Shown one piece after another: positions 28,277 to 35,916 of a stretch of DNA of 64,000 bases. Source of the stretch: Streptomyces sp. NBRC 110028 (GTDB taxonomy: Bacteria > Actinomycetota > Actinomycetes > Streptomycetales > Streptomycetaceae); contig NZ_BBUZ01000029.1 in assembly GCF_001417735.1 (NCBI RefSeq), positions 62,001 through 126,000 on the forward strand, given 5' to 3'. The position numbers and the translations under genes are program-made. Position 1 is the stretch's first letter; each line of letters begins with the position of its first letter. The notes below the pieces were generated by a model. That model was not told where the DNA came from and made no database searches. It saw nothing but the letters and a program-made list of their open reading frames with translations.

Positions 28277-28791
28277 CCCGTCTGTCCGTCCACCATCGCC
28301 AGCCACGGCCGGTACGCCTGCCCGAACGGCTCGGCGCCGCCCCCGACCGCCTCCATCAGCCACCGCCCCGCCGCCTCCGCCCGCGCGATGACGTCCGCCG
28401 GATACCCGTACCGCACCTGGTGCTCGGCGAACTCGTCCTCGTCCACCAGCAGCGTCGCCCCGTCGGCCCGCTTCCGCAGCACGTCCAGGTCCAGGTCGAC
28501 CATGGTGACCTCGTCCGGGGAGACCCACTCCACCGGAGTGGTGATGTCGCAGTACACCTCGGTCGGGCGCGGCGGGGCGTTGAACACCGCGGTCCACCAC
28601 GTCCCGCGCGGGAGGAGGATCACGTGCGCGCACTCGACGGGCACCTCGGGGCCGTACCCCTTGCGCGTCACCGAGTGGGCGGGCAGCCCCAGCCAGACCC
28701 CGTACTCGTCCTCACCCAGTCTGCGCATGCGCGTGTTCCAGTGCAGAGATCCGTCGTACTTCCGGTAGTTGACCTGGACCTGAGATGACAT
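28273..28791 (-). CDS. DUF402 (FomD/YgaC-like) protein
   Basis: 172 aa. Contains VNYRKYDGSLHW, WLGLPAHSV, VILLPRGTWWTAVFNAPP, YCDITTPVEW and VDLDLDVLRKRADGATLLVDEDEFAEH, the acidic pattern typical of DUF402 proteins, which are related to FomD and to nucleoside di/triphosphate phosphatases. A cytoplasmic phosphohydrolase role is plausible. Convergent with the dehydrogenase gene by a 4-base overlap, divergent from the TetR gene at 28864 across a region with an operator. Confidence 0.85.
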   Translation of the reverse strand: MSSQVQVNYRKYDGSLHWNTRMRRLGEDEYGVWLGLPAHSVTRKGYGPEVPVECAHVILLPRGTWWTAVFNAPPRPTEVYCDITTPVEWVSPDEVTMVDLDLDVLRKRADGATLLVDEDEFAEHQVRYGYPADVIARAEAAGRWLMEAVGGGAEPFGQAYRPWLAMVDGQTG

Positions 28792-28827
28792 GCGGGGGAT
28801 CCTAACGCCCGCCCGGGAGCCATGCCC

Positions 28828-28841
28828 TAAGCGCTTGCTCA
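28828..28841. promoter_or_regulatory. TetR operator, copy 1 (TRAGC-N4-GCTYA)
   Basis: TAAGCGCTTGCTCA lies 22 bases upstream of the TetR start at 28864, between it and the divergent DUF402 gene. A second near-identical copy (11 of 14 identical as an ungapped match, all arm bases conserved) occurs upstream of the MaoC gene at 30027, which the same TetR faces. The form is close to operators of fatty-acid or steroid TetR repressors in actinobacteria. Confidence 0.65.
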
Positions 28842-28863
28842 CCCTCCGTGTAGGGTGTCCGCC

Positions 28864-29502
28864 ATGGACGTGGAGCGCAAGAACGCCGGGGGACGGGCCG
28901 AGGCGTGGGGGGACATTACGCCGGACGCGGCCCGGCGGCTGGTGAGTGCCGCCGTGCACGCCTTCGCCGAGCGGGGCTATCACGCCACCACCACGCGGGA
29001 CATCGCCGGGCGCGCCGGGATGAGCCCGGCCGCCCTCTACATCCACTACAAGACCAAGGAAGAACTGCTCTACCAGATCAGCAAGGTCGGCCACCGGCTC
29101 GCTCTGGACATCCTGGAGGAGGCGCGGGACGGGGGCGGGACGCCCGCCGAGCGGCTGGCCGCCGCGGTGCGGGGGTTCGTGCGGTGGCACGCGGAACACC
29201 ATACGACCGCGCGGGTCGTGCAGTACGAGCTGGGCGCGCTCGGCGAGGAGCACCACGCCGAGGTCATCGCCATGCGCCGGGACACGGACGCGACGGTGCG
29301 CTCGATCATCGAGGACGGGGTGCGGATGGGGGACTTCGACGTGCCGGATGTACGCGGCACCACGGTGGCGGTGCTGTCGCTGTGCATCGACGTCGCCCGC
29401 TGGTTCAACGCGCGCGGGCGCAGCACCCCCGACGAGGTCGGTGACCTCTACGCCGGGCTGGTGCTGCGCATGGTCGGCGCGGAAGACGCTCCCCAGGGGT
29501 AG
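28864..29502 (+). CDS. TetR-family regulator (FadR/KstR2-like)
   Basis: 212 aa. Helix-turn-helix around residues 22-65 (AARRLVSAAVHAFAERGYHA, TTTRDIAGRAGMSPAALYIH) and a ligand domain with WHAEHHTTARVVQYELGAL typical of regulators of lipid CoA metabolism. ATG 28864 has AGGGT about 9 bases upstream; a GTG at 28855 is possible. Convergent with the MaoC gene; it probably represses itself and MaoC through the TRAGC-N4-GCTYA sites. Confidence 0.88.
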   Translation: MDVERKNAGGRAEAWGDITPDAARRLVSAAVHAFAERGYHATTTRDIAGRAGMSPAALYIHYKTKEELLYQISKVGHRLALDILEEARDGGGTPAERLAAAVRGFVRWHAEHHTTARVVQYELGALGEEHHAEVIAMRRDTDATVRSIIEDGVRMGDFDVPDVRGTTVAVLSLCIDVARWFNARGRSTPDEVGDLYAGLVLRMVGAEDAPQG

Positions 29503-29541
29503 AAGACGCTCCCGAGAGGTAGAAGGCGCTCCCTAGAGGTA
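29482..29541. repeat. Three tandem 20-bp repeats across two convergent gene ends
   Basis: Units GAAGACGCTCCCCAGGGGTA (29482), GAAGACGCTCCCGAGAGGTA (29502) and GAAGGCGCTCCCTAGAGGTA (29522) follow each other directly. They contain the TetR stop and the 3' end of the MaoC gene (its stop at 29533-29535 and last codons). Each unit carries a copy of the AGGTAGAAG end of MaoC, so they look like slippage duplications of that gene end. Confidence 0.75.
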
Positions 29542-29994
29542 GAAGCGGGACACCGTCTCCGCCACGCAGGCCGGTTTGGTGCCGCCCTCGCGCTCGACGG
29601 TGACCGTGAGCGTCAGCTGGATCCCGTCCTTCACCTCCGCCACCTCGGCGATGCGGCCCGTGGCGCGCAGCCGGGAGCCGACCGGGACGGGGGAGGGGAA
29701 GCGGACCTTGTTGCTGCCGTAGTTGACGCCCATCCGCACGCCCTCGACGCGCAGCAGCTGCGGGCTGAAGTACGGCAGCAGGGACAGGGTCAGATAGCCG
29801 TGGGCGATGGTCGTGCCGAAGGGGCCGGCGGCGGCCTTCTCGGCGTCGACGTGGATCCACTGGTGGTCGCCGGTCGCCTCGGCGAACTGGTCGATCCGCT
29901 TCTGCTCGATCTCCAGCCAGTCGGTGGGGCCGAGTTCCTCGCCGACCGCGGCGCGCAGTTCGTCGGGCGAGGTGAAGATCCTGGGCTCTGCCAT
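29533..29994 (-). CDS. MaoC-family hot-dog dehydratase
   Basis: 153 aa, single hot-dog domain. The hydratase-2 motif D-x5-H appears in FAEATGDHQWIHVDAEKAAAGPFGTTIAHGYLTLSLLP, with G/DHQWIHVD and the Asp/His catalytic pair. Family members hydrate enoyl-CoA or dehydrate (R)-3-hydroxyacyl-CoA; this short form resembles the Rv0130/HtdZ-type enzyme. ATG 29994 is used; a longer frame runs upstream through the operator at 30027 and is not credible. Confidence 0.9.
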   Translation of the reverse strand: MAEPRIFTSPDELRAAVGEELGPTDWLEIEQKRIDQFAEATGDHQWIHVDAEKAAAGPFGTTIAHGYLTLSLLPYFSPQLLRVEGVRMGVNYGSNKVRFPSPVPVGSRLRATGRIAEVAEVKDGIQLTLTVTVEREGGTKPACVAETVSRFYL

Positions 29995-30026
29995 GTGTGC
30001 TGCCTCCGGGCGACTCGCGATGCGGC

Positions 30027-30040
30027 TAAGCGACTGCTCA
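30027..30040. promoter_or_regulatory. TetR operator, copy 2, upstream of MaoC gene
   Basis: TAAGCGACTGCTCA, 33 bases upstream of the MaoC start, matches copy 1 at 28828 in both arms (TAAGC and GCTCA). The palindrome extends by three more pairs (GCT...AGC). The shared motif ties the convergent regulator and dehydratase into one small regulon. Confidence 0.62.
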
Positions 30041-30109
30041 GCATGCTCGGGTGGCCAGGCTCCTGTCAACGCGCTGTGTGTGGCCTCACAGGCTGGGGGC
30101 GCTGTTCGC

Positions 30110-30140
30110 GGCGCGCCCGCCAGGTCCCGGCGGGCGCGCC
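30110..30140 (-). terminator. Hairpin after the 205-aa hypothetical gene
   Basis: GGCGCGCCCGCC / GGCGGGCGCGCC, perfect 12-bp stem, 7-base loop, 20 bases downstream of the stop at 30160 in the direction of transcription. A second small GC hairpin (30141-30157) lies between. It separates this gene from the MaoC promoter. Confidence 0.6.
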
Positions 30141-30159
30141 CCCGGCCCGGGGCCGGGCC

Positions 30160-30777
30160 TCAGGCCGCCGCGTACCGCGTCACCGTCGCGCGGCCGGCGC
30201 GCCGGGAGGCCGCCAGCGCCTCGGTGGTGAGCAGCGGGACCGGCACCACGATGCCGCAGTCCTCGCAGACCGGTCCGGCCGCGGGATAGCGGTGCAGGTC
30301 CTCGCGCCAGACCAGCCGTTCCTGGGCGCAGACCGGGCAGGCCGATCCCGGGCCCGCTTCCATGGCCACGATCAGCCGCCGCAGGACGTCGGCGAGGCGG
30401 CCGTCGGGGTGGGTCGAGGGCGATTCGCACGGCATGATGTCGCAGCCGCCCCAGGTGCGCAGGTGCCAGTCGTCGACGGCGCTGGGCTGCCGGATGCCGT
30501 GGTGTTTCTCCAGCCTGCGCCGGGCGGCGAAGTCCGCCTCGTACGCGAGCCACAGGGTGCGGGCCTCCTCGAGTTCTTCGAGTGCCGTGATCAAACGTGT
30601 GGGTTCAGGCTGACGGTCCTCCGGGATGATCCCGGTCCTGGCGCACAGATGGTGCCAGGTCGCCCGGTGCCCGTACGGCGCGAACCGTTCCAGGCATTTG
30701 CGCAGCGAGGTGCGCCGGGCGGTGACGTGTCTGCGTGGATTGCGAACCTCTCGTGCGAGTGCTCTGAAACCGGCCAC
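30160..30777 (-). CDS. Hypothetical protein with zinc-ribbon-like motif (205 aa)
   Basis: GTG 30777 follows GGAGG at about 10 bases. No known domain is recognised. The middle has a heptad-like acidic helix (LITALEELEEARTLWLAYEAD) and the C-terminal half a pair of CxxC knuckles (ACPVCAQ and VCEDCG, about 22 residues apart) that could bind zinc. Basic N-terminus. Isolated gene between MaoC and the penicillin acylase homologue, divergent from the latter. Could bind nucleic acid, but this is speculation. Confidence 0.72.
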   Translation of the reverse strand: MAGFRALAREVRNPRRHVTARRTSLRKCLERFAPYGHRATWHHLCARTGIIPEDRQPEPTRLITALEELEEARTLWLAYEADFAARRRLEKHHGIRQPSAVDDWHLRTWGGCDIMPCESPSTHPDGRLADVLRRLIVAMEAGPGSACPVCAQERLVWREDLHRYPAAGPVCEDCGIVVPVPLLTTEALAASRRAGRATVTRYAAA

Positions 30778-30889
30778 TTCTTACCACCTCCGCGAGTGCG
30801 GACCCGACTCGTTGTCGAATGGACGTAACGCAGCGCGATCCGGATCCATCGTGTTTCCAGAAACTCGCGAAGCAATCGGAACAAGGAAG

Positions 30890-30919
30890 TTGACGGCCGC
30901 TCATCTTCCGGGGTGGTTG
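30890..30919 (+). promoter_or_regulatory. Possible promoter for the penicillin acylase gene
   Basis: TTGACG (30890-30895) and TGGTTG (30914-30919) are 18 bases apart, 46 bases before the ATG at 30965. A palindrome TACCG-C-CGGTA (30920-30930) sits immediately after, at the likely transcription start, and could be an operator. Weak -10 match. Confidence 0.3.
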
Positions 30920-30964
30920 TACCGCCGGTAACCTCCCCCTCAACTGCATCCGGGAGGAGCGGAT

Positions 30965-33790
30965 ATGCGTTTCAGAACCGGCAGGCTCACCCGTGTCGCG
31001 GTGGCCGCGGCCGCGGTATTGGCGCTCGGCGCCACGTTCGCGGCCCCGCTGCCGCAAGAGGCCCAGGCGGCGCCCGCCGCGCAAGCCGCCACCGACTACT
31101 GCGGGGGGCAGTGTTCCGACATCCTGCCGCCCGGCGCGACCGGCAACGCGACACTGGCCGACATCCTCGCCAACCGGGTGTTCGGCACCCACCCCGCGCA
31201 CAGCGCCGACCAGCTCGGCCCGTACGGCGACCTGGCCCAGGGCTATCCGACGCTCACCGACGACAAGCTGAACACCTTCTTCAACGACTCGTCGTTCGGC
31301 GTCCCGGCCGACCAGGTCGAGTCGGTCACCAAGCCCCGCGACGACGTCACGATCACCCGGGACAAGAAGACCGGTGTCCCGCACATCCAGGGCTCCACCC
31401 GCGAGGGCACCGAATTCGGCGCCGGATACGCCGCCGCCCAGGACCGGTTGTGGCTGATGGACCTGTTCCGCCACGTGGGGCGCGGCGAGCTGACCTCGTT
31501 CGCCGGCGGCGCGCCCGCCAACCAGGGCCTGGAACAGGACTTCTTCCGCCAGGCGCCGTACACCGAGGCGGACTACCAGGCGCAGATCGACTACATCCTG
31601 GCCACCGGCGGCGAGCGCGGGAAGCAGGCGCTGGCCGACGCCCAGGCGTACGTCGACGGGATCAACGCCTACGCCAAGAAGGCGAAGGACGCTCGTAACT
31701 TCCCCGGCGAGTACGTGCTCACCGGGCACATCGACGCGATCACCAACGCCGGTGAGATCCAGCCGTTCAAGCTCACCGACCTGATCGCGCTGGCCTCCGT
31801 CGTCGGCGCCCTCTTCGGCAACGGCGGCGGCGGCGAGGTGGAGGGCGCCCTGTCGATGCTCGCCGCCCAGCAGAAGTACGGACTCGAAGAGGGCACCAGG
31901 GTCTGGGAGTCCTTCCGGCAGCGCAACGACCCCGAGGCCGTGCTGACCGTCCACGACGGCAAGGGCTTCCCGTACGCGGACAAGCCCGCTACGCCCAAGG
32001 GCACCGCGATGCCCGACCCGGGCTCCGTCACCCCCGAACAGCTGGTGTACGACCGCGAAGGCAGCGCCACCCCGGCCAAGGCCGAGGACCGCACCGCGGT
32101 CAAGGCGCCCGCCGAGCTCGACAAGCTGCGCGGCATCTACGACGACGGGGTGCTGCCCCGTGACCTGTTCAGCCGCAAGAAGGGCATGTCCAACGCGCTC
32201 GTGGTCTCCGGCAAGTACACCGCCGGCGGCCACCCCGTCGCCGTCTTCGGCCCGCAGACCGGCTACTTCGCCCCGCAGCTGCTGATGCTCCAGGAGATCC
32301 AGGGCCCCGGCATCAGCGCCCGCGGCGCCTCCTTCGCGGGCGTCGGGATGTACGTCCAGCTCGGGCGCGGCCAGGACTACGCGTGGAGCGCCACCACCTC
32401 CGCGCAGGACGTCACCGACACCTACGCGGTCGAGCTGTGCTCACCGGACGGCTCCACGCCGGGCAAGGACGCGACGTACTACCGCTACCACGGCGACTGC
32501 CTGCCCATGGACAAGCTGGAGCGGCGCAACGCCTGGAAGCCCACCGTCGCCGACTCCACCGCGGCGGGCTCCTACCGGATGCAGGTCTACCGCACCAAGT
32601 ACGGGCTCGTGACCCATCGCGCCACGGTCGGCGGCAAACCCGTCGCCTACACCTCGCTGCGCGCCACCTACCGCCACGAGGCCGACTCGATCGTCGGCTT
32701 CCAGATGTTCAACGACCCGGGCTACGTGACCGACGCGAAGTCCTTCCAGAGCGCCGCGCAGCACATCAACTACACCTTCAACTGGTTCTACGCCGACTCC
32801 CGGCAGGCCGCCTACTACAACAGCGGGCTCAACATGCGGCGCGCCGATGGCGTCGACCCCTCGCTGCCCGTCAAGGCCGAGAAGGCGTACGAGTGGCGGG
32901 ACTTCGACCCGGCGGACAACACCGCCGCGTACACCCCGGCCGCCGAACACCCCCAGTCCATCGACCAGGACTACTACATCAGCTGGAACAACAAGCTCGC
33001 CAAGGACTACAGCGCGGCGGGCTTCGGCAACGGCTCCGTGCACCGCGGCAACCTCCTCGACGACCGGGTGCGCGCCCTGGTCAAGAAGGGCGGGGTGACC
33101 CGCGCCGCGCTCGCCCGGGCGATGGGCGAGGCCGCCGTCACCGACCTGCGCGGCGAGGACGTGCTGCCCGAGCTGCTGAAGGTGCTGCGCAGCAAGCCGA
33201 TCGACGACCCGGCGCTCACCACCGCCGTGCAGCGGCTGGAGTCCTGGCAGGCGGCCGGCGCACAGCGCCGCGAGACGAGCGCGGGCTCGCACACCTACGG
33301 CCACGCCGACGCGGTGCGCATCATGGACGCCTGGTGGCCGCTGCTGGTCGAGGCCGAGTTCAAGCCCGGTCTCGGCGGCGAGCTGTACGACGCGCTGCGC
33401 ACCAATCTGAGCGTGGACGAATCGCCCTCGGCGGGCCACGGGCCGACCGGTTCGCACGCCGGATCGTCCTTCCAGTACGGCTGGTGGTCCTACGTCGACA
33501 AGGACCTGCGCGCGGTCCTCGGCGAGGACGTCAAGGGGCCGCTCGCCAAGCCGTACTGCGGCGGCGGCGACCTGGGCGCCTGCCGTGACGCCCTGCTCGC
33601 CGGCCTCAAGCAGGCCGCCGCCAAGCCCGCCACCGAGGTCTACCCCGGCGACGACAACTGCGCGGCGGGCGACCAGTGGTGCGCCGACTCCATCATCCAG
33701 CGCACGGTCGGCGGACTGACCCACGACAAGATCAGCTGGCAGAACCGTCCCACCTTCCAACAAGTGGTGGAGTTCGCCCGCCACCGCTGA
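30965..33790 (+). CDS. Secreted penicillin acylase family protein (Ntn hydrolase)
   Basis: 941 aa. A Sec signal peptide (to about residue 36) is followed by the alpha part (TITRDKKTGVPHIQGSTREGTEFGAGYAAAQDRLW). The autocatalytic cleavage point is before Ser409 in KKGMSNALVVSGKYT, which becomes the N-terminal nucleophile of the beta chain; Asn and Arg oxyanion residues follow in the usual places. The family hydrolyses amides such as beta-lactam side chains and acyl-homoserine lactones; length and Cys-rich start (CGGQC) suggest a lactone or lipopeptide acylase. A LysR gene follows in the same direction. Confidence 0.9.
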   Translation: MRFRTGRLTRVAVAAAAVLALGATFAAPLPQEAQAAPAAQAATDYCGGQCSDILPPGATGNATLADILANRVFGTHPAHSADQLGPYGDLAQGYPTLTDDKLNTFFNDSSFGVPADQVESVTKPRDDVTITRDKKTGVPHIQGSTREGTEFGAGYAAAQDRLWLMDLFRHVGRGELTSFAGGAPANQGLEQDFFRQAPYTEADYQAQIDYILATGGERGKQALADAQAYVDGINAYAKKAKDARNFPGEYVLTGHIDAITNAGEIQPFKLTDLIALASVVGALFGNGGGGEVEGALSMLAAQQKYGLEEGTRVWESFRQRNDPEAVLTVHDGKGFPYADKPATPKGTAMPDPGSVTPEQLVYDREGSATPAKAEDRTAVKAPAELDKLRGIYDDGVLPRDLFSRKKGMSNALVVSGKYTAGGHPVAVFGPQTGYFAPQLLMLQEIQGPGISARGASFAGVGMYVQLGRGQDYAWSATTSAQDVTDTYAVELCSPDGSTPGKDATYYRYHGDCLPMDKLERRNAWKPTVADSTAAGSYRMQVYRTKYGLVTHRATVGGKPVAYTSLRATYRHEADSIVGFQMFNDPGYVTDAKSFQSAAQHINYTFNWFYADSRQAAYYNSGLNMRRADGVDPSLPVKAEKAYEWRDFDPADNTAAYTPAAEHPQSIDQDYYISWNNKLAKDYSAAGFGNGSVHRGNLLDDRVRALVKKGGVTRAALARAMGEAAVTDLRGEDVLPELLKVLRSKPIDDPALTTAVQRLESWQAAGAQRRETSAGSHTYGHADAVRIMDAWWPLLVEAEFKPGLGGELYDALRTNLSVDESPSAGHGPTGSHAGSSFQYGWWSYVDKDLRAVLGEDVKGPLAKPYCGGGDLGACRDALLAGLKQAAAKPATEVYPGDDNCAAGDQWCADSIIQRTVGGLTHDKISWQNRPTFQQVVEFARHR

Positions 33791-33954
33791 ACACCTGCCC
33801 GGTCATCTCTGAAGTTCCCGTGCTTCTCGCGATTTCCCTCGTGAATTCCGGAATATGCCTGTCAGGTCCGGACCAGGAATAGCGCCGAAGACGCTGCACT
33901 ATGCTTCGAAACGTCAGGACGCGTTTTCTTGTACGGGGGAGCAGAAGACCGAAA

Positions 33955-35007
33955 ATGTCCTCAAGCGATCGGTGGCAGTACCCCGCGGCGCTGCTGGACA
34001 CCACAATGGATCAACTCCGCACACTGCTCGCGGTCCATGAGACCGGTACGGCGCTGGGCGCCGCCCGGCTCCTGGGCCGCGAGCAGTCCAGCGTTCAAAA
34101 ACAGCTCGACACGATGAACCGGAACTTCGGCACCCTGTGCGGAGAACCGCTCGTCCTCAAACGGGGCCGCAGCCGGCATGTGCTCTTCACCGCCACCGGC
34201 GAGAGCCTCGCCGAACTCGCCCGCGGCACGCTGGACGGATGGCAGGACGAACTGCGCGACTGCCGCCGCCGGCTCGGCGGCCGGCTGGCCGTCGGCTCCA
34301 CCCGCTACACCCTCGGCTTTCTGCTGAACGCCGTGGAGGTGGTCACCGCGGACTTCGAGAGCCGCGGCGTCGAGCTGAAGGTCGAGCACGTCCGCACCCG
34401 GGACCTGCTCCACCGGCTCGGCTCCAAGGAACTCGACCTGGTCTGCGGCAGCGTGCTGGCCACCGGGAGCGGGAACCGCGGGCTGGAGGACTTCGAGGTG
34501 ATGCAGTGGCGGCGCAGCGGCCTGTCCCTGGTCACCAACCTCGGCGCGGGCGAACTGCCGGACCCCGCCGTCGCGGTGAGCGCCCTGCCCGGGGTGCCGC
34601 TCGCGGTCTCCGCCGACGGCCTCATCCCCGGCTTCCTGCGCGGCTGGTTCGGCGGCCGCTACCGCCAGGAGCTGCACATCGCGGCCGAGATCGACACCGT
34701 GAGTTACGGCCTCGAACTGCTCTCCTCGGGCGTGCTGCGCGGCGGGGTGCTCGTCACCCAGGGGATCGGCGACGCGGTGGCCGACGGGCGGCTGCGGACC
34801 GGCGCCGGGCTGCGCACGCTGCGGCTGGCCGATGACATCGCGCCGGAGCTGGAAGTGCTCGTCGGGGTCTTCGTACGGGCCGGGGAGCGCGCCGCGCAGG
34901 ACGACCACCATCCGCTCAACGTGCTGTGGAACGCCCTGGCGGGGGAGAACGCCCGCTGGCGCCGGGTCATCGGCGACCAGCGCCCCCGGAGCCCGCGCGA
35001 CCGGTGA
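33955..35007 (+). CDS. LysR-family transcriptional regulator
   Basis: 350 aa from ATG 33955. N-terminal winged helix MDQLRTLLAVHETGTALGAA and REQSSVQKQLDTMNRNFG, followed by a periplasmic-binding-like effector domain (LAVGSTRYTLGFLLNAVEVVTADFESRGVEL, LDLVCGSVLATG). The helix-turn-helix is slightly divergent. An unusual N-terminal lead of about 20 residues precedes it. It lies 164 bases after the penicillin acylase gene; the gap holds a GGTCCGGACC palindrome (33865-33874). Confidence 0.82.
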   Translation: MSSSDRWQYPAALLDTTMDQLRTLLAVHETGTALGAARLLGREQSSVQKQLDTMNRNFGTLCGEPLVLKRGRSRHVLFTATGESLAELARGTLDGWQDELRDCRRRLGGRLAVGSTRYTLGFLLNAVEVVTADFESRGVELKVEHVRTRDLLHRLGSKELDLVCGSVLATGSGNRGLEDFEVMQWRRSGLSLVTNLGAGELPDPAVAVSALPGVPLAVSADGLIPGFLRGWFGGRYRQELHIAAEIDTVSYGLELLSSGVLRGGVLVTQGIGDAVADGRLRTGAGLRTLRLADDIAPELEVLVGVFVRAGERAAQDDHHPLNVLWNALAGENARWRRVIGDQRPRSPRDR

Positions 35008-35060
35008 GCCGCGCCCCGATGGTCATCCACCGGTCGGCCGATCGCCCTCTTCCGTTCCAC

Positions 35061-35078
35061 ATACCGACTGGTTAGTCT
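35061..35078. promoter_or_regulatory. TetR operator, site A
   Basis: ATACCGACTGGTTAGTCT, 62 bases upstream of the SDR start. The first 12 bases are identical to site B at 40542-40559 (read on the minus strand, ATACCGACTGGTCGGCAT). Such ACCGACYGGT half-sites are used by TetR repressors of acyl-CoA metabolism. The TetR at 37575 is the third gene of this operon, so autoregulation is likely. Confidence 0.68.
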
Positions 35079-35139
35079 GCCGGTGAGGCCGGGCCGATCC
35101 GGGCCGACGGCCGCGCCGCACCCGAGGAGCGTCTCAATC

Positions 35140-35916
35140 GTGGAAACCGTGCGTGGAGCGCGAGTTGTCGTCACCGGGGCGGGAGGCGGCATCGGCGCCG
35201 CCCTGGCCCGCCGCTTCGCCGCCGAGGGCGCGCGGGTCGTCGTCAACGACCTCGACGCGGCCGGGGCGGAGGCCGTCGCCGCCGAGATCGGCGGCACCGC
35301 GGTCCCCGGTGACGCCTCCGGCGTGGTGCCCGCCGCCCAGGACGCGCTGGGCGGCGCCATCGACATCTTCTGCGCCAACGCGGGCGTCGGCCACGGCGGC
35401 GGCCCCGAGGCCGACGAGGAGCTGTGGGCGCAGTCCTGGGACGTCAACGTGATGGCCCATGTCCGGGCCGCCCGCGCGCTGCTGCCCGACTGGCTGGAGC
35501 GCGGGGAGGGGCGCTTCGTGTCCACCGTGTCCGCGGCCGGGATGCTCACCATGGTCGGCTCGGCGCCGTACAGCGTCTCCAAGCACGCGGCGCTCGCGTT
35601 CGCCGAATGGCTCTCCGTCACCTACCGCCACCGGGGTGTCCAGGTGCACGCCGTGTGCCCGCAGGGCGTGCGCACCAACATGCTGGCGGACACCGGAACC
35701 GCCGGAGACCTGGTGCTCGCGCCCACCGCGATCGAACCGGAGGACGTCGCCGAGGCCGTGCTCAAGGGCATCGCCGAGAACCGGTTCCTGATCCTGCCGC
35801 ACCCGGAGGTGGCCGAGTACTACGCCACCCGCGCCACCGACACCGAGCGGTGGCTGCGGGGCATGAACCGCGTCCAGCGCACTCTGGAAGAGACCGAAGA
35901 GAGGCCGCCCCGATGA
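35140..35916 (+). CDS. Short-chain dehydrogenase/reductase
   Basis: 258 aa. Classical SDR: TGAGGGIG (12-19), NAG (80-82), catalytic Ser near 131 and YSVSK (Y144, K148). GTG 35140 follows GAGGAG. Its stop overlaps the ligase ATG (35913-35916). With an acyl-CoA ligase and TetR in the operon, a role as 3-hydroxyacyl-CoA or keto-acid dehydrogenase in an acyl-acid pathway is likely; compare LvaD in the levulinate pathway. Confidence 0.88.
   Translation: METVRGARVVVTGAGGGIGAALARRFAAEGARVVVNDLDAAGAEAVAAEIGGTAVPGDASGVVPAAQDALGGAIDIFCANAGVGHGGGPEADEELWAQSWDVNVMAHVRAARALLPDWLERGEGRFVSTVSAAGMLTMVGSAPYSVSKHAALAFAEWLSVTYRHRGVQVHAVCPQGVRTNMLADTGTAGDLVLAPTAIEPEDVAEAVLKGIAENRFLILPHPEVAEYYATRATDTERWLRGMNRVQRTLEETEERPPR

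Noticed and set aside
30605-32233. Minus-strand open frame opposite the penicillin acylase gene
   Set aside because: The plus-strand gene has a signal peptide and Ntn-hydrolase motifs; the antisense product has none.
33865-33874. GGTCCGGACC palindrome before the LysR gene as an operator
   Set aside because: Short perfect palindromes of this composition are expected by chance at this GC content and there is no LysR T-N11-A pattern.
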